Source: Paractinoplanes maris (lineage in GTDB: Bacteria > Actinomycetota > Actinomycetes > Mycobacteriales > Micromonosporaceae). Taken from it: a stretch of 64,000 nucleotides of DNA. Below the pieces are notes generated by a model. The model did not search any database. It saw only the letters and a list, made by a program, of their open reading frames with translations, and was not told where the DNA came from. Made by a program: the position numbers and the translations under genes. Below, one piece after another: positions 43,025 through 51,060 of the stretch (the first letter of the stretch is position 1; each line of letters opens with the position of its first letter). The DNA lies in assembly GCF_023544465.1 (NCBI RefSeq), contig NZ_JALPVL010000010.1:338407-402406 (forward strand), given 5' to 3'.

Positions 43025-44323
43025 ATGACTGACAAGCAGGAGCACGAGGGCGACCCCGAGCAGGGCATGCCCACGGCGGGCCGCAAGCCGGCGCCGGTCG
43101 AGAACGAGGCCGACGAGGTCACCCAGCTGCTAGGCGGCGGCCGTCCCGCCCCGGCGGGCACCGACCCCGGCGAATCGACTCGGCTGTTGAGCAGCCGCCC
43201 GGTCCCGGCAGCGAGCGACCCCGGCGAGGCCACTCGGTTGCTGAGCAGCCGCCCGGTCCCGGCGAGCGACCCCGGCGAGGCCACCCAGCTGTTGAGCAGC
43301 CGGCCGGTCCCGGCGGCGAGCGATCCGGGCGAGGCCACCCAGCTGCTGGGCGGGGGCGACGACGGGCCGACGGTGGAGACGTCGCGGCGGGCGCTGCTGG
43401 AACCGAAGACGGTGGATCTCGACGGGCCGACGCGGCGGCTGTCCATGTCGTCACCCGATCCGGTGACAGCGCCGGGCTCGGCGGACGGAACTGCACCGGC
43501 GGTGGGTGCTGCGGACCCGGCTGCGCCCGTCGACTCCGCTCCGAGCGAGGCGGTCACACCAGAACTCGTACGAAAAGAAGAGCCGCCGCCGAATCCGCCG
43601 TCGAAAGTCGGCGCGGGGTTCTTGCGGTTGCTGGGCAAGCGTCCGGCCAGTCCGGCCGGGCTGCTGATCCTGGTGCTGCTGGCGCTGTTCGGGTTCACCC
43701 TGGTGGTGCAGCTGCGCAACAACGACGGGGCCGACGGTCTGGCCAGCGCCCGCCAGGAGGACCTGGTGCGCATCCTCAGCGACCTCGAGGCTCGGGACAG
43801 CCGGCTGCAGAGCGAGATCAGCGCGCTGGAGACCAGCCAGCGTCAGCTCACCTCGGGTGTGGCCGGGCGGCAGGCCGCGCTGGCCGAGGCCGAGAAGCGC
43901 GCCGACGAGCTGGGTCTGCTGGCCGGCACGGTGGCCGGGCGCGGGCCGGGTCTGCGGATCGTGATCAACGGGGTGAAGGCGTCGGCGATCCTCAACACCG
44001 TGCAGGAGCTGCGCGGGGCCGGGGGTGAGGTCATGCAGATCGCCGGGGCTGAGAACAAGGCCGTCCGGATCGTCGCGTCCAGTTATTTCGTGGACGCCGA
44101 GGGCGGCGGGGTGATCGTCGATGGGCAACGGTTGACCGGGCCCTACACGATGACCGTGATCGGGGTGCCGCAGGTCATGCAGACGGCGCTGCAGATCCCC
44201 GGCGGGGTGGTGGCGTCGGTGAACAGCGGCGGCGGTAGCGTGACGTTGGAACAACGGACCTTGGTCGAAGTGACCGCGGTCCGTGATGCGACCACATTGC
44301 AATACGCACGGCCGGCGTCCTGA
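43025..44323 (+). CDS. DUF881 membrane protein with repetitive Thr-x-Leu-Leu cytoplasmic tail (Rv1825-like)
   Basis: A 432-residue protein: cytoplasmic tail (1-205), membrane segment (about 211-229), coiled coil (about 240-300) and DUF881 domain (LRIVINGVKASAILNTVQELRGAG, then VIVDGQRLTGPYT). The tail holds five elements at Thr33, Thr52, Thr70, Thr87 and Thr105, in contexts EVTQLL, ESTRLL, EATRLL, EATQLL and EATQLL, spaced 17-19 residues within a repeat of the type SDPGEATRLLSSRPVPAA. Thr with Leu at +3 suits FHA recognition after phosphorylation. The garA-like FHA gene is two genes downstream. Confidence 0.9.
   Translation: MTDKQEHEGDPEQGMPTAGRKPAPVENEADEVTQLLGGGRPAPAGTDPGESTRLLSSRPVPAASDPGEATRLLSSRPVPASDPGEATQLLSSRPVPAASDPGEATQLLGGGDDGPTVETSRRALLEPKTVDLDGPTRRLSMSSPDPVTAPGSADGTAPAVGAADPAAPVDSAPSEAVTPELVRKEEPPPNPPSKVGAGFLRLLGKRPASPAGLLILVLLALFGFTLVVQLRNNDGADGLASARQEDLVRILSDLEARDSRLQSEISALETSQRQLTSGVAGRQAALAEAEKRADELGLLAGTVAGRGPGLRIVINGVKASAILNTVQELRGAGGEVMQIAGAENKAVRIVASSYFVDAEGGGVIVDGQRLTGPYTMTVIGVPQVMQTALQIPGGVVASVNSGGGSVTLEQRTLVEVTAVRDATTLQYARPAS
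43178..43350. repeat. 51-57 bp coding tandem repeat in DUF881 gene
   Basis: The DNA encoding the tail repeats in units of roughly 51-57 bp, each beginning near GACCCCGGCGA and containing CTGAGCAGCCGCCCGGTCCC-like sequence. Units stay in frame, so copy number can change without breaking the gene. Confidence 0.7.
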
Positions 44324-44361
44324 AAGGGGCGGCGGGGATTCGTGATAACGGGAGAGAACGC

Positions 44362-44742
44362 GTGATTCCTGAGGACCTGCGGTACACGGCTGAGCACGAG
44401 TGGGTGGCCGGAGACGGCAGCGGGCCCGTGCGGGTGGGCATCACCCACTTCGCGCAGGACGCACTCGGCGACATCGTCTTCGTGGACCTGCCCGACGAGG
44501 GCACCGAGGTGACCGCGGGCGAGACGTTCGGCGAGGTCGAGTCGACCAAGAGCGTGTCCGAGCTGTACGCGCCGATCTCGGGCACGGTGGTCGCCAAGAA
44601 CGCCTCGCTGACCGACGAGCCCGAGCTGATCAACGCCGAGCCCTATGCGGCGGGCTGGCTGGTGGAAATCGCGCCCGCCGATTCCGCGGCGATAACGCAG
44701 CTGCTCGACGCCGAGGCTTACAAAGCTCTGACGGAGAGCTGA
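44362..44742 (+). CDS. gcvH: Glycine cleavage system H protein
   Basis: A 126-residue lipoyl-carrier protein. The lipoylated residue is Lys63 in VESTKSVSELYAP; HEWV near the N-terminus and DIVFVDLP fit the family. It shuttles the aminomethyl intermediate between the P, T and L proteins, which are not in this window. Its place next to garA is conserved (Rv1826-Rv1827), and GarA is known to control glutamate/2-oxoglutarate enzymes. GTG start with GGGAGAG 5-11 bp upstream. Confidence 0.93.
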   Translation: MIPEDLRYTAEHEWVAGDGSGPVRVGITHFAQDALGDIVFVDLPDEGTEVTAGETFGEVESTKSVSELYAPISGTVVAKNASLTDEPELINAEPYAAGWLVEIAPADSAAITQLLDAEAYKALTES

Positions 44743-44935
44743 GCCGAAGCTGTCCCGGGCCGGGTTGACGGAAGTCAGCGCGTCCGGTTGCCCCGCGATA
44801 TTGGCGCTGACTAGGCTCGCGGGGCACAACGAATGTTATGCCTTTGAAACCGATAGTCGTGCGTCCAAGCCTTCCGGCTGCGGCGGGGGAGACCCGTGCC
44901 GCGAGGCGACGACCAACTGATCCGTGAGGTGGTCC

Positions 44936-45382
44936 ATGACGCGCCCAGACGACGAGTTCCCCCCACTCGACGTCACGTCCACGCTGAACCTCGGAGCCCT
45001 CGACGAGGTCCTCGAGGGTCCCGACACCGACGTGGTGCCGAGCCGCATGTCCGGTTCGCTCCCGCCCGGGATGGCGCTGCTGGTGGTGCGCCGGGGTCCC
45101 AACGCGGGAGCCCGCTTCCTGCTGGATCACGACGTGACGACCAGTGGACGGCATCCCGACAGCGACATCTTCCTCGACGACGTGACGGTGTCCCGCCGGC
45201 ACGCCGAGTTCCACCGCGACGGCGGCACCTTCACGGTGCGCGACGTGGGCTCGCTGAACGGCACGTATGTCAACCGCGAGCGGGTCGAGGCGGCCACCCT
45301 CAGCAACGGTGACGAGGTGCAGATCGGCAAGTTCCGGCTGGTCTTCATCGCCGGCCCGCGGCCCGAGGGAGAGGGCAGCTAG
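44936..45382 (+). CDS. garA: FHA-domain protein GarA
   Basis: A 148-residue phosphothreonine-binding regulator. The N-terminal segment PPLDVTSTLNLG (Thr13, Thr15) corresponds to the region that PknB/PknG phosphorylate in mycobacterial GarA. The FHA domain (about 50-140) has the phosphopeptide-binding residues in TTSGRHPDSDI, VSRRHAEF and GSLNGTYVN. In mycobacteria unphosphorylated GarA inhibits 2-oxoglutarate dehydrogenase and stimulates glutamate synthase; phosphorylation closes it. ATG at 44936 is favoured over one at 44924. The next gene starts 2 bp after its stop. Confidence 0.92.
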   Translation: MTRPDDEFPPLDVTSTLNLGALDEVLEGPDTDVVPSRMSGSLPPGMALLVVRRGPNAGARFLLDHDVTTSGRHPDSDIFLDDVTVSRRHAEFHRDGGTFTVRDVGSLNGTYVNRERVEAATLSNGDEVQIGKFRLVFIAGPRPEGEGS

Positions 45383-45384
45383 CA

Positions 45385-46125
45385 GTGAATTCGTCGGGGG
45401 CGGCCGCACGCGACCCGGGGGCCTCGCGTCCTCAGGGTCAGCGTGAGGCTGCGCTGATGAGCATCGGGGAGGTGCTGGCCCACCTGCGCACCGAGTTCCC
45501 CGACACGACGATCTCCAAGTTGCGGTTCCTGGAGGCGGAGGGGCTGGTCGATCCCCAGCGCACCGCCTCCGGGTATCGCAAGTACTCGTGGAACGACATC
45601 GCGCGGCTGCGTTTCGTGCTGACCGCGCAACGCGATCAGTACCTGCCGCTGCGGGTGATCCGCGAGCAGTTGGAGCAGATGGAGTCCGAGCCGGTGGCGC
45701 CCAGCCGCCCGGCCCTGGTCGCGGTGGGCGCCGAGAGGGCCGCCGATCCGTCCGACACCCGGGTCCCCCGGGAGGATGTGATGGAACGCACGGGCGTCAC
45801 CGCCGAGCTGCTCGACGAACTCGAGCGGATGGGCCTGGTGACCGCGCGGCCCCCGGGCTGGTATGACGGCGACGCCGTGATCATCGTCGAGGCCGTCGTC
45901 GGTCTGACCAAGTACGGCCTGGAGTTGCGCCACCTGCGCGGTTTCCGGGCTGCCTCCGACCGTGAGGTCGGCCTGTTCACCCAGTTGCTGGCGCCGCTGG
46001 TGCGTCAGAGCGACCCGGCCGCACGGGCCCGGGCCAACGAGACAGCCCGTGATCTGCAGGCACTCTCGCAGCGTCTGCACGCCGCTTTGGTCCGGGCCGG
46101 ACTGCGCGGCGAACTCGGTCGTTGA
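45385..46125 (+). CDS. ftsR: MerR-family regulator FtsR
   Basis: A 246-residue MerR-type DNA-binding protein. HTH part: MSIGEVLAHLRTEFPDTTISKLRFLEAEGLVDPQRTASGYRKYSWNDIARLRFVL pattern at about 25-80, followed by a long helical dimerisation region. The Corynebacterium and mycobacterial homologue (Rv1828) activates ftsZ and cell-division genes. The GTG at 45385 lies 2 bp after garA; an internal ATG (MSIGEV) is possible but loses a variable tail only. Confidence 0.9.
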   Translation: MNSSGAAARDPGASRPQGQREAALMSIGEVLAHLRTEFPDTTISKLRFLEAEGLVDPQRTASGYRKYSWNDIARLRFVLTAQRDQYLPLRVIREQLEQMESEPVAPSRPALVAVGAERAADPSDTRVPREDVMERTGVTAELLDELERMGLVTARPPGWYDGDAVIIVEAVVGLTKYGLELRHLRGFRAASDREVGLFTQLLAPLVRQSDPAARARANETARDLQALSQRLHAALVRAGLRGELGR

Positions 46126-46247
46126 GGCTGATTCGCCTAGGCTTTCCAGGGGTATGCCGCACCCGTCGGATACGGACGGCAGGCGTGTAACGTGCAGGTG
46201 AGGGGCAGCCGTGCGGGGCGGCGCGACAACGACACGGAGGCGGGGCT

Positions 46248-46712
46248 GTGCGCGAGCTGAGCGTGGTCGGAGTTCGGGTGGAGCTGCCGAGCAACCAGCC
46301 GATCGTCCTGCTGCGAGAGGTGGATGGCGATCGCTATCTGCCGATCTGGATCGGCGCCGTCGAGGCGACGGCGATCGCCTATGAGCAGCAGGGTGTCAAG
46401 CCGGCCCGGCCGCTGACCCACGATCTCCTGCGCGACATCCTGACGGCGCTCGAGGCGCCGCTGACCGCGGTCGAGATCACCGAGCTCAAGGACAACGTCT
46501 TCTACGCCGATCTGCTGATCGGCGAGGACGTCCGGGTGTCGGCGCGCCCGAGCGACTCGATCGCGCTGGCTCTGCGGGTCGGTGCGCCGATCCGCTGCGC
46601 CGAGCAGGTGCTGACCGAGGCCGGCATCGTCATCCCCGACGAGCAGGAGGACGAGGTCGAGAAGTTCCGCGAGTTCCTCGACCAGGTGCGTCCCGAGGAT
46701 TTCGCCGGCTGA
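46248..46712 (+). CDS. DUF151 bifunctional nuclease-domain protein
   Basis: A 154-residue protein of the DUF151 family. Typical elements: VVGVRVELPSNQPIVLLREVDGDRYLPIWIGAVEATAIA pattern and the later VSARPSDSIALALRVGAPI. Plant relatives have DNase/RNase activity; the role in actinobacteria (Rv1829) is not established. GTG start. 122 bp from ftsR, so it may have its own promoter. Confidence 0.9.
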   Translation: MRELSVVGVRVELPSNQPIVLLREVDGDRYLPIWIGAVEATAIAYEQQGVKPARPLTHDLLRDILTALEAPLTAVEITELKDNVFYADLLIGEDVRVSARPSDSIALALRVGAPIRCAEQVLTEAGIVIPDEQEDEVEKFREFLDQVRPEDFAG

Positions 46713-46841
46713 CTTGATCGACAACCACCTCGCTCTCGCGCGGCGTGTCGCTCGGTTACTTCTCTGTTTCCGCGGGCGCTGAGATATACGCTCGTGAAGT
46801 CCAGGTGAAGCGGCGGCACCGCGCAGCGGGGAGGTGGTCGC

Positions 46842-47402
46842 GTGCACGAGCAGCCTCTTGAACAAGATGGGCCCCTCGTCGGCGAGGACGGATCGGTCGG
46901 TTATCGCGGGGTCACGGCATGCCAGGCGGTCGGCATCAGCTACCGCCAGCTCGACTACTGGGCGCGGACGACACTGGTGATCCCGAGCATCCGGGACGCC
47001 TCCGGTTCGGGCACCCAGCGGCTCTACTCGTTCCGTGACCTGGTCGTGCTCAAGGTCGTGAAGCGCTTGCTCGACGCGGGCGTGTCGCTGCAGAACATCC
47101 GCCGGGCCATCGAGACGCTGCGATCGCGCGGCGTCGAGGACCTGGCCGGCATCACGCTGATCTCCGACGGCACCACGGTCTACGAGTGCCGGTCGCCGGA
47201 GGAGGTCGTCGATCTGCTCCAGGGCGGTCAGGGCGTGTTCGGCATCGCCATCGGCGGCGCCTTCAAGGAGATCCAGGGTTCCCTGTCCCACCTGCCCGCG
47301 GAGCCCGCGGGTGGCCCGGTGCCGGTCGGCACGGGCACCGAACCCGAGCCCGCCGCCGGCGACGAGCTGGCCGCACGCCGGGCCCGCCGCCGCGCCGGCT
47401 GA
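46842..47402 (+). CDS. MerR-family regulator (Rv1830/ResR-like)
   Basis: A 186-residue MerR protein. HTH core: GVTACQAVGISYRQLDYWARTTLVIPSIRDASGSGTQRLYSFRDLVVLKVVKRLLDAGVS pattern. The mycobacterial homologue (ResR/McdR, Rv1830) controls growth and division timing and drug recovery. The 129-bp gap upstream contains TATACG at about 46786 as a weak -10, suggesting an own promoter. Last gene of the conserved cluster. Confidence 0.9.
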   Translation: MHEQPLEQDGPLVGEDGSVGYRGVTACQAVGISYRQLDYWARTTLVIPSIRDASGSGTQRLYSFRDLVVLKVVKRLLDAGVSLQNIRRAIETLRSRGVEDLAGITLISDGTTVYECRSPEEVVDLLQGGQGVFGIAIGGAFKEIQGSLSHLPAEPAGGPVPVGTGTEPEPAAGDELAARRARRRAG

Positions 47403-47471
47403 CCCGCCGCCGCGTTTGCTGATCCGGCAAGTTCGGTTGGCGTTGGCTGCGGTGTGCCGCAGGCTGGGCGC

Positions 47472-48080
47472 ATGAGTGACGAACAGGCTTGGGACACCCG
47501 GTACAGCGAGAAGGCCCGGATCTGGAGCGGCAACCCTAATGTGGTGCTGGCGCGGGAGGCCGGCGACCTGCCGCCCGGTCGCGCGCTCGACCTGGGGTGT
47601 GGCGAGGGCGGCGACGCGATCTGGCTGGCCCGGCGGGGCTGGCAGGTCACCGCGGCCGACATCTCCGGGGTGGCACTGGCCCGGGCCCAGCAGCACGCCG
47701 ACGACGCGGGCGTGACCGTCGACTGGCAGAAGCGCGACCTGCTGACCGACTTCCCCGAGGGCCGCTACGACCTGGTCAGCGCCCAGTTCCTGCACTTCTG
47801 GGGCGAGTTCGACCGGGAGAGCATCCTGCGCAAGGCCGCGGCCGCGGTGGCTCCGGGCGGCATCCTGCTGATCGAGGGGCACCTGGACACCGGCCCGGTG
47901 CACCGCCCCGAGCACGAGAACGCCCCCGAGCTGCCCGGCCCCGACGAGGTGATCGAGCGGCTGCACCTGGACGAGGGCTGGGAGGTGCTGCTGGCCGAGG
48001 TCCACCCGCGCGAGCACGTCATCGACGGCGTGACCCACCAGCGCACCGACAACACGGTCAAGGTGCGCCGCCGGGCTTGA
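47472..48080 (+). CDS. Class I SAM-dependent methyltransferase
   Basis: A 202-residue enzyme with the SAM-binding motif I ALDLGCGEGGDAIWLARRGW and motif II-III WQKRDLLTDFPEGRYDLVSAQF. The acceptor is not identifiable; the family (TehB/UbiE-like, methyltransf_25) is broad. ATG at 47472 is chosen over an upstream in-frame start. 69 bp after the MerR gene. Confidence 0.87.
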   Translation: MSDEQAWDTRYSEKARIWSGNPNVVLAREAGDLPPGRALDLGCGEGGDAIWLARRGWQVTAADISGVALARAQQHADDAGVTVDWQKRDLLTDFPEGRYDLVSAQFLHFWGEFDRESILRKAAAAVAPGGILLIEGHLDTGPVHRPEHENAPELPGPDEVIERLHLDEGWEVLLAEVHPREHVIDGVTHQRTDNTVKVRRRA

Positions 48081-48113
48081 CCCTCACACGGTGTCAGCCG
48101 CGAGCCTGAGGGC

Positions 48114-48875
48114 ATGACGACATCAACGATGACGGATCTCGGCCGCCACGCGAGCGCGGTGGCCGGCCTGCCCGGTGACCTGGCCTCGATCGTCGGCACG
48201 GTGCAGGGACTGCTTCTGCATGAGGGCTGGGCCGCCCGGTACGGCGTCGAGGTCGCCGACCCCGGCACGGCGAACCTGCGGCGAACCGAGGAACTGCTGG
48301 ACGCGGCCGGTGACCGGCCGCTCGGCGAGGCCCGGGAACCCGGCGACCGGGTGGCCACCATGTGCCGCAGCTTCACCGTCGTCACGGTCGCGCTGCTGCG
48401 GGCGCACGGCTTCGAGGCCCGCGCCCGGTGTGGCTTCGGTGCCTACTTCACGCCCGGTCGCTTCGACGACCACTGGGTGGTCGAGGTCGGCGGCAAGCTG
48501 GTCGACGCGCAGCTCGACGCCCTCCAGTGCGCGGCCCTGGGGGTCACCTTCGACCCGCTCGACGTTCCGCGCGACCAGTTCCTGCCGGGGCCGGACGCGT
48601 GGCGGCTCGTGCGTGGCGGTGGGGCCGATCCGTCGCTGTTCGGGCACCCACCGGCCCGGATGGCGGGGGAGTGGTTCATCGCCGGCAACGTGATCCGGGA
48701 CCGGGCCGCGACGGCCGGGGCCGTGGCGTTGCCGTGGGACGTCTGGGAGCCGATGCCGGGGCCGGACGACGAGGTCGATGTGGCCTTGATCGACCGGATC
48801 GCCGCCGGGGAGGAGTCAGTCGTCGTCCCGGCGGAAGTTCTCAACGTCCGCCGGGGGAGGGTGGAGAAGCTGTAG
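48114..48875 (+). CDS. Transglutaminase-like domain protein
   Basis: A 253-residue cytosolic protein with a transglutaminase/protease-like fold. A Cys-His-Asp triad is recognisable: Cys84 (ATMCRSF), His120 (DDHWVVEV) and Asp131 (KLVDAQLDAL). It could be a hydrolase or amide-forming enzyme; substrate unknown. It ends 10 bp before a small ORF on the same strand. Confidence 0.82.
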   Translation: MTTSTMTDLGRHASAVAGLPGDLASIVGTVQGLLLHEGWAARYGVEVADPGTANLRRTEELLDAAGDRPLGEAREPGDRVATMCRSFTVVTVALLRAHGFEARARCGFGAYFTPGRFDDHWVVEVGGKLVDAQLDALQCAALGVTFDPLDVPRDQFLPGPDAWRLVRGGGADPSLFGHPPARMAGEWFIAGNVIRDRAATAGAVALPWDVWEPMPGPDDEVDVALIDRIAAGEESVVVPAEVLNVRRGRVEKL

Positions 48876-48885
48876 CGTCGCAGAT

Positions 48886-49095
48886 GTGATTCCGCAGCAC
48901 TATCCGCTCTATCTGCGCGAGCCGGGCGCCCGGCCGGCCGAGGACAAGATCTGGCTGGTCGTGGGCTGGATGCCGGACAAGATCTCCGGTCTGCCGCGCC
49001 AGCCGGTGGCCCTGCTCTGCGACGGCGATGTCGAGGAGCCCCGGGTCCTCGAGCAGACCTCGGTCTTCCGGGTGCTGGGCACCAGCCGCCACTGA
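48886..49095 (+). CDS. Small protein, unknown function
   Basis: A 69-residue protein (MIPQHYPLYLREPGARPAEDK, then IWLVVGWMPDKISGLP). GTG start. Probably in an operon with the transglutaminase-like gene (10-bp gap). No domain recognised. Confidence 0.6.
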   Translation: MIPQHYPLYLREPGARPAEDKIWLVVGWMPDKISGLPRQPVALLCDGDVEEPRVLEQTSVFRVLGTSRH

Positions 49096-49183
49096 GGTTC
49101 ATTCACGCAGCGTGCCAGTGACATGACCATTGCGTGTTGTCTATGCTTCCAGGTGCCTCGACCGGGGATCTGGGGGTTACGCC

Positions 49184-49333
49184 GTGCCGCTGCCGACCGC
49201 GAGAAAAGCCGCCGTCCGTCCGCTCGACGAGGCTCGCCGCAGCCCGATCGACCGGATCGAGCGCGCCGCCTCGGCCATCATCGTCCGGCGCATCGTCCGG
49301 CTCGAGCGATCGCGGGACCGCGCGGAGGTGTGA
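49184..49333 (+). CDS. Small basic amphipathic peptide ORF, possible RiPP precursor
   Basis: A 49-residue ORF starting at GTG with GGGGG 7 bp upstream. The C-terminal half is strongly amphipathic and basic (IERAASAIIVRRIVRLERS). It overlaps out of frame the start region of the HExxH gene, whose ribosome-binding GGAGG (49324-49328) lies inside this ORF. Coupled translation of a precursor and its modifying enzyme is possible. Not similar to the FxSxx-COOH precursors known with other HExxH proteins. Confidence 0.45.
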   Translation: MPLPTARKAAVRPLDEARRSPIDRIERAASAIIVRRIVRLERSRDRAEV

Positions 49334-49334
49334 C

Positions 49335-50504
49335 ATCGCGGTCGACGAGCACCCGGGCCCGGTCGCGGGCGATCTCGGCGCGCTGCCGGCGGACGCTTTC
49401 GACGGGCTCGCCGGCGGCTTCGGCGACGCCGCCACGATAGCCCTGCTGGCCGACGCCGAGCTCGCCGTCAACCGGGCGCTGGTCGGCGAGGTCGCGGGTG
49501 AGACGGCGGCCGGTGCGCAGGTGCTGGCCGAGCTTGAGCGGCGGGCGCCCGAGGTCTTCGACGAGGTGCTGCGGCACCCGTTCGTCCGGTCGTGGGCGGT
49601 GAGTTGTCTCGCCGGTGGCGCCGACTGCGATCCGGACTGGGCGGCGGCGATCGCGGCGGCCGTGGCCGTGCGGGCGGGCCTCGAGCTCGACGTGCCGGTC
49701 CGCGCCCACGGCGGGCGCATCCACCTGCCGACGATCGGGTTCTTCGCCGCCCCGGCCCCCGAGGTGACGGTGGTGGCCGGGCCCTCCTCCTTCACGCTGC
49801 GCTGGCCGGGCGGCCGGGCCCGGGTGCCCGGCACAGCCGGCGGCTGGCACGCCGCGCGGTGGGTCACCCTCGACGGCGTGCGGATCCTGATCGAGGACGC
49901 CGACCCCTACCGGGAGAGCGTGCCGCACGCCGCGGCCGGACGGCTCGACCCGGAGGCGGCCGGCGGCTGGTCGGAGATGCTCGGCCGGGCCTGGTCGCAC
50001 CTGGTGACCGACGCTCCCGGGCAGGTCGACGGGCTGCGCAAGGGGCTGCGGGCGATCGTGCCGCTCACCCCGGCGCCCGACGGCACGCCGCGCGGCGCCA
50101 CCTCGCGGCACGCGTTCGGCGCGCTCGGGCTGACCCGCACCGACGACCCGGCGGTGGTGGCCGTGCTGCTGGTGCACGAGTTCCAGCACACCAAGCTGGG
50201 GGCGGTCCTCGACCTGATCGATCTGGTGCCCCAGCACGCCGTGGCGCAGCGGCTGCCGGTCGGCTGGCGGTCCGGCCCGCTCCCGGTCGAGGCGGTGCTC
50301 CGGGGGGCGTACGCGCAGCTGGCGGTGGCCGACGTCTGGCGGCACCGAGCCGAGCGCGGGGCCCGGGACGGCGACATCCTGTTCCGCCGGCATCGTGACT
50401 GGACGGTCCGCGCCATCGACGCGTTGCGCGCCGGCGACCGGCTCACGGCGGCCGGTTCCCGGTTCGTGGGACGGATGGCCGACACCGTGGCCACGTGGGG
50501 CTAG
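49335..50504 (+). CDS. HExxH-motif protein, aKG-HExxH-type peptide beta-hydroxylase-like
   Basis: A protein of about 389 residues with the metal-binding motif HEFQH (His281-His285 counted from 49335) inside VLLVHEFQHTKLGAVLDLIDL. This matches the HExxH domain family found with RiPP gene clusters and proposed to hydroxylate precursor peptides. No ATG/GTG/TTG exists near the conserved N-terminus; the ATC at 49335 has GGAGG 6 bp upstream and is the likely start. The GTG at 49134 would add residues that are a shadow of the small upstream ORF. No radical SAM enzyme is in the window. Confidence 0.72.
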   Translation: MAVDEHPGPVAGDLGALPADAFDGLAGGFGDAATIALLADAELAVNRALVGEVAGETAAGAQVLAELERRAPEVFDEVLRHPFVRSWAVSCLAGGADCDPDWAAAIAAAVAVRAGLELDVPVRAHGGRIHLPTIGFFAAPAPEVTVVAGPSSFTLRWPGGRARVPGTAGGWHAARWVTLDGVRILIEDADPYRESVPHAAAGRLDPEAAGGWSEMLGRAWSHLVTDAPGQVDGLRKGLRAIVPLTPAPDGTPRGATSRHAFGALGLTRTDDPAVVAVLLVHEFQHTKLGAVLDLIDLVPQHAVAQRLPVGWRSGPLPVEAVLRGAYAQLAVADVWRHRAERGARDGDILFRRHRDWTVRAIDALRAGDRLTAAGSRFVGRMADTVATWG

Positions 50505-50512
50505 TTAGAACC

Positions 50513-50541
50513 TTGACGTTTAGGGCTCTAACAGTTAGAGT
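50513..50541 (+). promoter_or_regulatory. marR promoter, leaderless
   Basis: TTGACG (50513-50518) and TAGAGT (50536-50541) are separated by exactly 17 bp. Transcription would start at about 50548, at the ATG at 50549. The operator palindrome overlaps the spacer and -10. Confidence 0.6.
50526..50540. promoter_or_regulatory. MarR operator palindrome
   Basis: CTCTAACAGTTAGAG is a perfect 15-bp palindrome (7-bp arms, central A) overlapping the -10 of the marR promoter. A related half-site GTTAGAAC lies at 50504-50511. Autorepression by the MarR protein is the likely function. Confidence 0.65.
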
Positions 50542-50548
50542 TCTGACC

Positions 50549-50989
50549 ATGGACGCACCGAAGCTCACGACTTCCCTCGAACTGCTGCGCTGGGTCGGCT
50601 GGGCCCAGCGCAAGGCCGCCGAGGACTGGGTGCGGGCGCGCGAGCTCAGCTTCGAGCAGAGCTTCGTGCTCGGCTACCTGGGGCAGCAGCCCGGCGCGAT
50701 CCAGCGCGACATCGCGCAGATGACCCGCACCAGCGCGGCCAGCGTCTCGAGCCTGCTGCAGGGGCTCGAGCGCCGCGGGCTGATCGAGCGCCGGACCGAG
50801 CCCGGCAACGAGCGCGTGAAGCGGGTGTTCGCGACGCCGGCCGGTGAGCAGCTCGTGGCCGGCTTCGCCGAGGCGATGGCAGCGGCCGACGAGACGATCC
50901 TGGCCCCGCTCGACGCGACCGAGCGGGCCACCCTGCACGCCCTGCTGACCAAGATCACCGCGGAACTGCCCCAACCCAGCCGCGACTAG
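50549..50989 (+). CDS. MarR-family regulator
   Basis: A 146-residue winged-helix regulator (QQPGAIQRDIAQMTRTSAASVSSLLQGLERRGLIERRTEPGNERVKRVFATPAG pattern). It lies upstream of a MATE efflux gene in the same direction, with a 432-bp repeat-rich gap between them. Such MarR proteins repress efflux until a drug or phenolic ligand binds. ATG at 50549 follows a strong operator/promoter, so the longer frame to 50495 is rejected. Confidence 0.88.
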   Translation: MDAPKLTTSLELLRWVGWAQRKAAEDWVRARELSFEQSFVLGYLGQQPGAIQRDIAQMTRTSAASVSSLLQGLERRGLIERRTEPGNERVKRVFATPAGEQLVAGFAEAMAAADETILAPLDATERATLHALLTKITAELPQPSRD

Positions 50990-51060
50990 CCAACCCCGCA
51001 CCACTTCTCCCGCGACGGCATCAGCCGCCGCGCGATCCCACCCGCCCGAGAACTGAACGC

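Noticed and set aside
49184..49333. FxSxx-COOH RiPP precursor (FxsA)
   Set aside because: The C-terminus ends in RDRAEV and has no FxSxx motif; no FxsB radical SAM gene is nearby.
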